Positions 13,977 through 22,598 of a stretch of 28,872 nt of DNA are shown one piece after another. The notes beneath the pieces are model-generated. The model ran no database searches and had not been told where the DNA came from. It worked only from the letters and a program-made list of their open reading frames with translations. The DNA is taken from the NCBI GenBank assembly GCA_023436605.1, contig JAEZIQ010000008.1, positions 1 to 28,872 of the forward strand. Direction: 5' to 3'. Position numbers and translations under genes: made by a program. The first letter of the stretch is position 1; every line of letters begins with the position of its first letter. The stretch comes from Actinomycetes bacterium. GTDB taxonomy: Bacteria; Actinomycetota; Thermoleophilia; Solirubrobacterales; 70-9.

Positions 13977-16650
13977 TGCATTCGATCTGGGGCGGCTCCT
14001 CACCCGAGAATGCCATGAAGTTGTACTGGGGCCGGTCGAAGCCGAACATGTCCATCGCCAGCGCCGGTCGGGTAGACCGTTTGCCCTTGCGATCTCTCCA
14101 GGCGAAACCGCGCTTGCCGTTCGACCGGCCGTACTGGGTCATCCCGACCGTGTACATGCACTGATCGAAAGAAGCGAACTCGAAGTTGGGGTCGTAGAGA
14201 TCCTCGATGTCTTCCCAGAGATCCGCCGTGTCGCGCTGAAGGTCCTCGACCCGCTCCGGGTTCAGCGCGTGGAGGCGGAAAGGCCTGGGCTCGGGGACCG
14301 GTTCCGGGTCATCGACGGGCGACGACGCCGGGGCACCCTCGCCCTGGCATCCCCTGACCCCGGGGCGGTCGCGCCCCCGGAAGGCGAGGATCGTGTAGTC
14401 GGGGTCATCCCAGGGGCTGTAATCGAAGGTGACCGCCGCCCCGAAGTCGAGGTTCCTGCCGTTCCGCACCCACCTGAGCCCGAACTGCCGGTCGGGGTCT
14501 CCGTACTCGGTGACGGGAAGCCAGCTGAGGCAGGACTCCCACTCGTCGAACATCTTGGCCTTGCGCTCCACGACCCTCGCCCTTGCCTCAAGTGCCTCGA
14601 CCCGATTCTCGAGCCGCACCAGCCAGGCTGCGGGAGTGAGGACATGAGGACGGGCCTTCGAAGAAGCCGAGGCCATCGGGATCGGAGCCGACTCGACCGG
14701 AGCCGAAGCCGGGTCCGCGGTGCCTCCCGGCTTGGTCGTGTCACTGCGGCAACCACGCCGGTATGAGAAGTGCATGAACCGGTAATCGGAGGAACCCGAA
14801 CGGTCAACCCTCAGAGCCGTCTGGAAACCCGCGCCGGTGCCGTCGACCTCGTTGTAGATGTAGCCCCAGTTACGGTTGCGATCGCCGAACTGGCTGACCG
14901 GCACCTCGCGGATGCACTTGCGCCAACTGTCATACCTTGCGTCCGATCGTTCCATCTTCCTGAGTTCGGCCGAGATCGCGTTCAGCTGACGGGCCGTACG
15001 CCTCAATGGGCCGTTCCTGACGTGAGGTCTAGCTTTGAGATCGCGGGGAGTCGGGATCGTCTTCGAGGACCGTGCGGAAAGGTTTGTCTGCGCTTCGGTG
15101 ACCCGTTCGTCGACCTCCTCCGTCGCCAGTTCGCTGACCGGGGGCCTGGCCGCAAACCCTGGCGAGCGCAGAGGCACGCCGGTCGACTTTTCAATCGCCC
15201 CGCTGTCGCAATGCGGGCCGGTCGGCCTCGTCACTCCGCGCTGGTCGGTTGTGGTCGGGGCGATCGGATTGATCCCGAGGTCGGCCAGATGCTGTTCGCC
15301 CTCATTGCTTCTGCCGAAGGGAATGAAGGGACAGTTCCGGAAAGGAACGTTGTCGATGACGATGCTGCCCTCGAGCGGCTCGTTGGTGTCTCCGAGGCCG
15401 CCGTTGAAGAGGAGCGCGCCCATCTTCGTGTCCACTCCCTGACGGTCACTGGCGGCGCCAAGTCCGCAGGACGAATCGGTCGCCACGTTGAAACCATGAG
15501 AAGTCACGTACGGGGCCTTGCAGTTGACCGGGTCAGAGAAGGGCTGCTCGCGGGGCGGGCCGATCACGGAGCCAAAGGTGTCCAGGTTCGAGCTAGCCGC
15601 CACGTTGCTCACGTAAGGGGAGATGTTGTTCAGCACGGAGGAGTAGGAAAGCTTCACCTCACCGCCGCCGAGAATCCCGCCGCCCTGACCCTGGGCGGTG
15701 TTTTCGGTCACCGTCGAACCGGATACATAGAGGTCACCGCGGGTCCAGATGCCTCCCGCACCGTGCGCCTCGGAAACGTTCCTGGAGATGGTCGAACGCA
15801 GCACCGTCACATCCGATTCACCGGAGATCGCGCCGCCGCGATCGTCGGCCCGGTTTCCGTTCAGCACCGACCCGACGATCGTGACGTCGCCGTCGAGGGT
15901 GAAGATCGCGCCGCCCGGACCGTCCGCGGTGTTGCCACTGACCGAAGACTCGACCACGGTCACGTCACCATCCTCGTCCGTGTAGATCGCGCCACCGTCA
16001 CCGTCGGTGATGTTGCCGTCGGCACTCGACCGCACCACTTTGATGTCGCCGGTCGAACCGAGGGCTCCGCCGGACCCGTCGACGAGGTTTCCGTTCAGGA
16101 CCGAATCCTTGATCAGGATGCCGCCACGCCTGGCGTAGACCGCGCCGCCGTCGTCATTGGCGAGGTTTCCGGTCAGCACCGATCCGAGCACGATCGCACG
16201 CCGCATAGAAAAGACTCCGCCGCCCGGCTCTTCCGCAAGGTTCTTGAGGATCTTCGAATCGATGATTCTGATTTCTCCGCGGGTGGTCACCGCTGCGCCG
16301 GGTCCGTCACTGCCACCCCGGGAGAGCGTCAGGCCTTCGATCTGGACGAAGCCGGTTCCGTCCTGTCTGAGTAGTCGATTCTCGAAACAGCCCTGCCGGA
16401 TCGCGTGCCCGTGCCCAACCACCCTGATCGGCACCGGAGACTCGCGAATCGGATCGGCCCGCTGGCAGGACCTGAGCACGATGTCCTTCGCGACGTCGAT
16501 CACTTCGACCCGCGGGGAGGCCCAGGCCTTGCGCAGCTCGGTCTCCGTCCTCACCTCGACCGCTCCGGCCGGGGAGGGAGCGAGCGCAGCAAAGCCGGCC
16601 AGGACAAAACTGACGATCGTCGTGCCAGTTCGGATGCTTGCTTCGTGCAA
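13942..16650 (-). CDS. Secreted right-handed beta-helix protein with triplicated C-terminal domain
   Basis: A 902-residue exported protein. TTG at 16650 is chosen because GGGGGA lies five bases upstream and a good signal peptide follows, ending APSPAGA near residue 30. Residues ~60-420 are imperfect ~23-residue parallel beta-helix repeats with the recurring pattern S-x-[VL]-x-G-N-x-x-D-x-x-G-G-A-I, as in polymorphic-outer-membrane/pectate-lyase-like folds. The helix closes with DQRGVTRPTGPHCDSGAIE, the choice-of-anchor-Q ending. The last ~350 residues hold three copies of an unrecognised cysteine-bounded module with coiled-coil lead-ins. No sortase motif or membrane anchor is seen. The frame is open upstream to 17784, but that extension is a broken SRPBCC gene in the same frame. 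Surface adhesion or polysaccharide binding is possible but unproven. Confidence 0.8.
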   Translation of the reverse strand: MHEASIRTGTTIVSFVLAGFAALAPSPAGAVEVRTETELRKAWASPRVEVIDVAKDIVLRSCQRADPIRESPVPIRVVGHGHAIRQGCFENRLLRQDGTGFVQIEGLTLSRGGSDGPGAAVTTRGEIRIIDSKILKNLAEEPGGGVFSMRRAIVLGSVLTGNLANDDGGAVYARRGGILIKDSVLNGNLVDGSGGALGSTGDIKVVRSSADGNITDGDGGAIYTDEDGDVTVVESSVSGNTADGPGGAIFTLDGDVTIVGSVLNGNRADDRGGAISGESDVTVLRSTISRNVSEAHGAGGIWTRGDLYVSGSTVTENTAQGQGGGILGGGEVKLSYSSVLNNISPYVSNVAASSNLDTFGSVIGPPREQPFSDPVNCKAPYVTSHGFNVATDSSCGLGAASDRQGVDTKMGALLFNGGLGDTNEPLEGSIVIDNVPFRNCPFIPFGRSNEGEQHLADLGINPIAPTTTDQRGVTRPTGPHCDSGAIEKSTGVPLRSPGFAARPPVSELATEEVDERVTEAQTNLSARSSKTIPTPRDLKARPHVRNGPLRRTARQLNAISAELRKMERSDARYDSWRKCIREVPVSQFGDRNRNWGYIYNEVDGTGAGFQTALRVDRSGSSDYRFMHFSYRRGCRSDTTKPGGTADPASAPVESAPIPMASASSKARPHVLTPAAWLVRLENRVEALEARARVVERKAKMFDEWESCLSWLPVTEYGDPDRQFGLRWVRNGRNLDFGAAVTFDYSPWDDPDYTILAFRGRDRPGVRGCQGEGAPASSPVDDPEPVPEPRPFRLHALNPERVEDLQRDTADLWEDIEDLYDPNFEFASFDQCMYTVGMTQYGRSNGKRGFAWRDRKGKRSTRPALAMDMFGFDRPQYNFMAFSGEEPPQIECNEDASGHDTEE
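13972..15035 (-). repeat. Three tandem copies of an unrecognised ~100-residue protein module
   Basis: Copies lie at about 14742-15035, 14343-14662 and 13972-14288. Each begins with a [K/P]-x-R-P-[HF] lead-in, then a charged helix, then [WF]-x-x-C-[ILM]-x-x-[VL]-[PG]-[VM]-[ST]-[QE]-[FY]-G. It ends with D-P/S-x-Y-x-[FI]-[ML]-x-F and a second cysteine. The copies differ too much for recent DNA duplication; they are old protein repeats. Copy 3 has Gly for Pro and Arg for Asp in the core motif. Confidence 0.75.
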
Positions 16651-16812
16651 CTCGTTCCCCCGTCGAGTACTTCGACTCCGGAACACTCGATTGTTACACC
16701 GGTTTCGCGGAATCGCCAGAATTTTCGAGCCGGGGTGGAAGCCGTCGCACGGTGTTTCGACCGTCGTGCCCGCCGACTTGCATTTCCCTGGCCGGGGTTC
16801 TACGGTCGGTGC

Positions 16813-17361
16813 ATGAGACGGCTGATCGGGTTGATCGTCGTTCTCGTCGCACTCTTGGCAAGCCCGGCGGGGGCGAAGGTGCCCACTTTCAAATACAAGC
16901 TGCCCTCGATAGTCCCGGGCAAGTCGATCGGTGGCCTCAAGGTCGGCATGACCAGGGCCGAGGCGAAAACGACCTGGGGTGCTCCGGACGACTGCTACAC
17001 CTACAAAGGTCTGACCACCTGCTCCTACAGTTTCCCGGGTCCGATCGGCGAGGACTGGGTTTCGAGTTTCTACGTCAAGAACCGGCGGGTCGTGTCGATG
17101 ACCATCGAGACGACGGAGAACGATAGAGCGATGACCAAAGTCCGGCGGCTGAAAACCGCCAAGGGCATCAAGATCGGCTCGCTGATGTCGGCCGCGCGCA
17201 ACAAGTACGACATCCCGCGGACCGGTGGAGGCGAGGCCAACGAGTCCTGGGCCAAACTGAAGCAGGGCCGGCGGTGCACCACCTTCTACGCCCCGGAACC
17301 GCCGTGGAAGGTGATCAGTTCGATCTCGGTCGGGATCTGCGGCTCGGCGGGCGGGGTCTAG
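16813..17361 (+). CDS. Small secreted protein of unknown function
   Basis: A 182-residue exported protein. The ATG at 16813 opens a classical signal peptide, MRRLIGLIVVLVALLASPAGA, with cleavage near residue 21. The mature part contains GKSIGGLKVGMTRAEAKTTW followed by GAPDDC. That segment resembles the start of SmpA/BamE-like or YjgB-like small folds, where a gly-x-x-x-G-M-T turn precedes a helix. Cysteines at DDCYTYKGLTTCSYSF, QGRRCTTFY and SVGICGSAG could form disulfides outside the cell. It is divergent from the beta-helix gene with 162 bp between starts. Its TAG stop overlaps the stop of the convergent SRPBCC pseudogene inside a CTAG. I do not recognise a function. Confidence 0.75.
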   Translation: MRRLIGLIVVLVALLASPAGAKVPTFKYKLPSIVPGKSIGGLKVGMTRAEAKTTWGAPDDCYTYKGLTTCSYSFPGPIGEDWVSSFYVKNRRVVSMTIETTENDRAMTKVRRLKTAKGIKIGSLMSAARNKYDIPRTGGGEANESWAKLKQGRRCTTFYAPEPPWKVISSISVGICGSAGGV

Positions 17362-17784
17362 CCCCGGGTCACCCGGCGTCCGACCGCTTCGAGCATGCGC
17401 CGGGTGATCCTCGCGTGGGCGGTCGAGTCGATCACCGCGGCTTTGTAGGCCCGGCCCCGGATGCCGGGAAACCGGGCCCGGGTGGTTGCGGAGAGCCTTG
17501 AACTGCCGTCCGGCGCTTCGTCGACCGTCCAGGTCAGCGAGTAGGTGGAGAAGTGGTGTTTGCCGGTCAACTCGAGCCGCGCCGGGGGATCGGACTCCGC
17601 AACCCGGAAACCGATCCGGGTCGAGCCGACCTGGTCGAGTCCGCCTTCGCTGGTGGCGGGGTCGACCCCGATTGTCCTGGCGTAGGTGGCGAACGAACGT
17701 CTCGGTCAGCGCCCGCCAGACGGTTTCGCGGTCGGCATCGACCTCGATCGAGTGCTCGTCGATGAACGGCAGCTCTTCGGTCAT
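17358..17784 (-). pseudogene. SRPBCC (polyketide cyclase-like) gene broken by a 4-bp duplication
   Basis: Two frames together encode one ~140-residue SRPBCC-fold lipid/hydrophobic-ligand-binding protein. The first frame gives MTEELPFIDEHSIEVDADRE and continues TVWRALTETF. The other frame continues FATYARTIGVDPATSEGGLD and later LTGKHHFSTYSLTWTVDE, ending ITRRMLEAVGRRVTRG. The break is at a tandem GAACGAAC on the plus strand (17691-17698). Removing one GAAC copy restores a single uninterrupted frame reading LTETFATYARTIGV. It is therefore a recent frameshift or a sequence error. The gene lies 53 bp downstream of the MFS gene on the same strand. Without the repair, the first frame would run on through the beta-helix gene. 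Confidence 0.85.
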
Positions 17785-17837
17785 TGCTTCGAACTTAACC
17801 GCAGGGATCTTTCGATCTGTGAGTTGCGCACCTTCGC

Positions 17838-19361
17838 TCAGAGCGTGGTGCCGACTTCTTCTGCGAGTTCCTCGCCGGTAAATCCGTCGGGGCCTTCGTC
17901 CGCTTCCGGCTGGCGGGCCGGTTTGAGCACGACCACGGCCAGGGCCAGGGCGACGACTACCAATCCGGCAGCGACCCAGAAGGCGACCTCGTACCCGCCG
18001 GTCAGGGCTTCGGGCCGGGATTGCCCGGCGGCCAGCAGATCATCGGTCTTCGAGGCGGCGATCGTCGCCAGCACGGCCAGACCGATTGCGGCACCTACCT
18101 GGGCGGTCGTGTTGACGAGTCCCGAAGCCAGGCCCGCGTCGGCCTTGGTCGCGCCCGACATGGCCAGGGTCATCAGCGACGGGAAGCAGACGCCGACCCC
18201 GGATCCGAGCAGGATCGTCGAGGGCAGGACGTCGATGAAGTAGTTGCCGTCGACCGGAACCCGGGCAAACAGCGCGAGCCCGGCCGCGATCAGGACGAGA
18301 CCGGTGATCAGGCAGCTGCGGGCTCCGAATCGCATGATCAGCGGCTCGGAGAACTTGACCGAGAGAGTGCCCATGACCAGGGTGGTGGGGAGGAAAGCGA
18401 AACCGGTTTCAAGCGCGTCGTACCCGAGCACTTCCTGCAGGTAGAGGACCCCGAGGAAGAACAGGCCGAACATGCCGGCCACCGTAAGGGCCTGGATCGC
18501 GTTCGCCCCCGACACGTTGCGGGATTTGAAGATCCGCAGCGGGATCAGCGGGTTGGAGGCGGTCGACTCGCGGACGATAAAGGCGACCAGCAACAGGAAG
18601 GAACCGGCCGAGCAGGCCAGGGTGATCAGGGACCCCCAGCCTTCCTTGGCGGCTGGCTCGACGATCGTGAATACGCCAAGCATCAGCGACGAGGTGATCA
18701 GCACGGCCCCGAGAATGTCGGCCCCCTGGGCGAAGCCGAGACCCTTGTCCCGGTCGAGCAGCTTCAGCGAGAAGTAACCGGTCACGATGCCGATCGGTAG
18801 GTTGATGAAGAAAATCCTGTGCCACGAGAGCAGCTGGGTGAGGACGCCGCCGGCCAACAGGCCGACCGAACCTCCGGCTGACGCGACGAACGCGTAGACA
18901 CCGATCGCTTTCGCCTGCTCCCGAGGTTCGGGGAACATGGTCACGATCATTCCCAGCACTACGGCGGCGGTCAGGGCGCCGCCGACTCCGGCGGCGAACC
19001 GGGCCGCGACCAGCCACACGTCACTCTGGGCGAATCCGCAGAGAACCGAGGCGGTGGTGAACACGGCCAGGCCGACGATGAACACATCACGTCGCGAGAT
19101 CAGGTCGCCGAGCCGGCCGGAAAGCAGGAGCAGTCCGCCGAAGGCGATCAGGTAGGCGTTGACCACCCAGGCGAGACCGGCCTGCGAGAAGCCGAGATCA
19201 TCCTGGATCGCGGGCAGGGCAACGTTCACCACGGTGGCGTCGAGCACGATCATCAACACCCCCGCGCAGAGCACGTAAAGCGCGATCCAGCGAGAGCGAT
19301 CTGCGCTTTCGGTCTGGTTCGGTTCGACTGAATTGACTGGAACTTCGGACTGGTCGGTCAA
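17838..19361 (-). CDS. DHA2-family MFS drug/metabolite exporter (EmrB/QacA type)
   Basis: A 507-residue proton-coupled exporter with about 14 hydrophobic segments, the number and length typical of the DHA2 drug:H+ antiporter group. Seen: LDATVVNVALPAIQDDL in helix 1 (family motif D1), the loop 2-3 motif A as GRLGDLISRRDVFIVG, and a helix-5 antiporter region around ASAGGSVGLLAGGVL (motif C-like). The cytoplasmic tail is acidic. The start is TTG at 19361; no strong ribosome-binding site is seen, and a TTGAAC-N16-TACTCT promoter-like pair ends seven bases before it. It lies between mntH upstream and the broken SRPBCC gene downstream on the same strand. Substrates of such pumps cannot be told from sequence, so resistance should not be assumed. 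Confidence 0.92.
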   Translation of the reverse strand: MTDQSEVPVNSVEPNQTESADRSRWIALYVLCAGVLMIVLDATVVNVALPAIQDDLGFSQAGLAWVVNAYLIAFGGLLLLSGRLGDLISRRDVFIVGLAVFTTASVLCGFAQSDVWLVAARFAAGVGGALTAAVVLGMIVTMFPEPREQAKAIGVYAFVASAGGSVGLLAGGVLTQLLSWHRIFFINLPIGIVTGYFSLKLLDRDKGLGFAQGADILGAVLITSSLMLGVFTIVEPAAKEGWGSLITLACSAGSFLLLVAFIVRESTASNPLIPLRIFKSRNVSGANAIQALTVAGMFGLFFLGVLYLQEVLGYDALETGFAFLPTTLVMGTLSVKFSEPLIMRFGARSCLITGLVLIAAGLALFARVPVDGNYFIDVLPSTILLGSGVGVCFPSLMTLAMSGATKADAGLASGLVNTTAQVGAAIGLAVLATIAASKTDDLLAAGQSRPEALTGGYEVAFWVAAGLVVVALALAVVVLKPARQPEADEGPDGFTGEELAEEVGTTL

Positions 19362-19446
19362 GTGATCGAGAGTAGCTGAACCCTTTTCCCGTTCAATCGG
19401 GTTAACCGCACTATTTGAATCGCTGTCCGGAATCGCCCGGCCGCTC

Positions 19447-20691
<1,245 letters not shown>

Positions 20692-20806
20692 TCCGACCGA
20701 GCCATCGGCGGCAACATCCCGTTTGTCAACAGGTTCGTCCAACGCGCAAACCTTAGTCCTGTCGGGCCGGAATAAGAATTCAGCCGAGACTGAACCTGCC
20801 ACCGCC

Positions 20807-20836
20807 TTGACGGGTGAGTTGCGGCCCGAATAGGTT
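20807..20836 (+). promoter_or_regulatory. Candidate sigma-70 promoter of the first PD40 gene
   Basis: TTGACG (20807-20812) and TAGGTT (20831-20836) are separated by 18 bp, leaving a leader of about 43 bases before the ATG at 20886. The -35 is near consensus and the -10 moderate. Confidence 0.45.
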
Positions 20837-20885
20837 CGAGGAGTATCCGAAGCCGGGTGCGTTGGCCCCGGCAAGCGAGGCGGAG

Positions 20886-22598
20886 ATGGAAAAAGCAGTC
20901 TGGACTCGGCAATGGCGTGCCTTGGTGGCTGGGGTCTTTCTCCTGGCGACCGGTGTTCTCCTCGGCATGCTTCCCACCCCTGCGAGCGCGGTGCTGTCAG
21001 GCGAGAACGGCAGGATCGTGCTGGTCAGCGGAAGACCTCCGGAAACCGATGCGACGGCGCGGCTCTACCTGCTGCCGGTGCCGAGCAACTCGGTGGGGGG
21101 AGGCATGATCAGCGCTCCGATCGTCCCGGCCGGCGGTCAGTACCGGCACCCGAGCTGGTCACCCGACCGGACCAAGATCGTCTTCGCCAACGGCACGGGA
21201 GGCATCTTCGATCTTTTCGTGATCGACCTCGAGGCCGGCACCGGACCGGTCCAGATCACACCGACCGAGGGGGCTGGGGCAAACAACCTGAGCGCCGACC
21301 GGCCCGCCTGGTCCCCGGACGGCAACACGATCGCCTATGAGCATCAACCCTCGCCCGGCAGTCCCCTCCGTCAGATTCGAACTCAGCCGGCCAACGATCT
21401 ACAGCTTCCGATCCCGACCAACGACCTGACCGCAGCCGCGGCGCCCTTCGAAGGCAAGCCCGCCTGGACCCCGGATTCGCAGACCGTCTACTTCCACCGC
21501 AACGATCCCAACCTGGCCGTGAACAGCGACATCTACCGCAAGCCAGCAGCCGGGGGCACGGAAACTCTGGCGATCCCGGACTCCGGGATCAGTGAGGCCC
21601 AGCCCTCGATCTCACCCGACGGCACGAAGATCTGCTTCACGCTGACCAACGGCGGCTTCAACAACTCCGCCGACGTGGTGGTCGCTCCGCTCGCCAACCC
21701 GGCGAGTCAGCTGATCGTCTCCAAGTCGATCACGCTCGGTGATTACAACTGCACCTGGTCCCCCGACGGGCAGATGATCGCCTACGTCAACGGGACGTTC
21801 AGCACCGGCCGTCTCGTGATGGTGAAGGCCGACAACACCAGTCCGATCGAGATCGAACTGGCCGAGGTCACCGGCGCTTTCGACGGCAACCCCGACTGGG
21901 CGCCCGACGGTCGTCCCGAGTGTCCCGACATCGCGATCGAGACCGAGGCGGACACACCGGTCACTTTCCCGGCCGAATGCGTCGATACCGGCCCGGAGTA
22001 CGAAAGGTCCGAAGTGCGGGAGTTCGCCGAGACGCAGCCGACCCAGGGCACCTTGACCCAGGAGCTGGCCGGAGATCCGTTCACTTACACCCCGAACCCC
22101 GGGTTCAGCGGGACCGACCAGTTCGAGTTCTCGAGCTTCGACGAGCTCGGGTTCGGAACCGACAACGGAGTCGTCACGATCACCGTGAAGGCGCCCGTGG
22201 TCACCCCGAAACCCAAGTGCGGGGGGCTCACCGCGACGATCAAAGGCACCCCGGGTCCGGACATCCTGACCGGCACGCCGGGCCGCGACGTGATCACTGC
22301 GCTCGGCGGCAACGACCGGATCATCGCGCTGGGTGGCAACGACGTCGTCTGCGGCGGCAACGGCAAGGACCGCGTCAACGGTGGCGGCGGCAGGGACCGG
22401 ATCATCGGCGGTCGCGGCAATGACGTGCTGAACGGGAGCCGGGGTCCGGACCGCATCCTGGGCGGTCCCGGACGGGACCGGCTGATCGGCGGACCCGGGC
22501 GGGACCGGCTGTTTGCCGGAGCCGGTCGCGACATCTGCAAGGGTGGCCCGGGTCGGGATCGCGGCCGAAGCTGTGAGCGGAAGGCCGGAATTCCTTGA
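20886..22598 (+). CDS. Secreted PD40/TolB-like beta-propeller protein with RTX-like C-terminus
   Basis: A 570-residue exported protein. The ATG at 20886 has GAGG five bases upstream and opens a signal peptide ending TPASA near residue 35. Mature sequence starts VLSGENGRIVLVSGR. Six PD40 (WD40-like) blades follow: PSWSPDRTKIVF, PAWSPDGNTIAY, PAWTPDSQTVYF, PSISPDGTKICF, CTWSPDGQMIAY and PDWAPDGR. Then a cadherin/Ig-like domain (about 360-440, YTPNPGFSGTDQFEF) and a tail of glycine-rich RTX-like nonapeptides (about 454-560). Propellers of this type usually bind partners rather than catalyse. There is no dedicated export system nearby, so Sec export is likely. Its stop overlaps the TTG start of a paralogue (TTGA), so they form a coupled pair. 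Confidence 0.87.
   Translation: MEKAVWTRQWRALVAGVFLLATGVLLGMLPTPASAVLSGENGRIVLVSGRPPETDATARLYLLPVPSNSVGGGMISAPIVPAGGQYRHPSWSPDRTKIVFANGTGGIFDLFVIDLEAGTGPVQITPTEGAGANNLSADRPAWSPDGNTIAYEHQPSPGSPLRQIRTQPANDLQLPIPTNDLTAAAAPFEGKPAWTPDSQTVYFHRNDPNLAVNSDIYRKPAAGGTETLAIPDSGISEAQPSISPDGTKICFTLTNGGFNNSADVVVAPLANPASQLIVSKSITLGDYNCTWSPDGQMIAYVNGTFSTGRLVMVKADNTSPIEIELAEVTGAFDGNPDWAPDGRPECPDIAIETEADTPVTFPAECVDTGPEYERSEVREFAETQPTQGTLTQELAGDPFTYTPNPGFSGTDQFEFSSFDELGFGTDNGVVTITVKAPVVTPKPKCGGLTATIKGTPGPDILTGTPGRDVITALGGNDRIIALGGNDVVCGGNGKDRVNGGGGRDRIIGGRGNDVLNGSRGPDRILGGPGRDRLIGGPGRDRLFAGAGRDICKGGPGRDRGRSCERKAGIP
22245..22565 (+). repeat. RTX-like glycine/aspartate nonapeptide repeats (coding)
   Basis: About twelve copies of a G-G-x-G-x-D-x-[IVL]-x unit, for example LGGNDRIIALGGNDVVCG and GGRGNDVLNG, encoded in the 3' end of the first PD40 gene. 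Early copies keep the Ca2+-binding GGxGND form. Later copies drift to GGPGRDR with Arg after Asp, which would weaken calcium binding. Confidence 0.85.

Noticed and set aside
14770..16374. 534-residue plus-strand open frame
   Set aside because: Antisense shadow of the beta-helix gene; its apparent repeats mirror the sense-strand repeats.
13942..17784. A single 1280-residue minus-strand protein starting at 17784
   Set aside because: The first ~30 residues are SRPBCC sequence followed by frameshifted, Arg-rich low-quality sequence; the real beta-helix gene has its own TTG, ribosome-binding site and signal peptide at 16650.
19388..19401. CCCG-TTCAAT-CGGG dyad upstream of the MFS gene as an operator
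   Set aside because: Arms are only four GC-rich bases, easily found by chance in this composition; not strong enough to list.
20692..20874. N-terminal 61-residue extension of MntH
   Set aside because: Hydrophilic, not typical of Nramp proteins, and would nearly abut the divergent PD40 gene, leaving no promoter space; the ATG at 20691 gives normal length.
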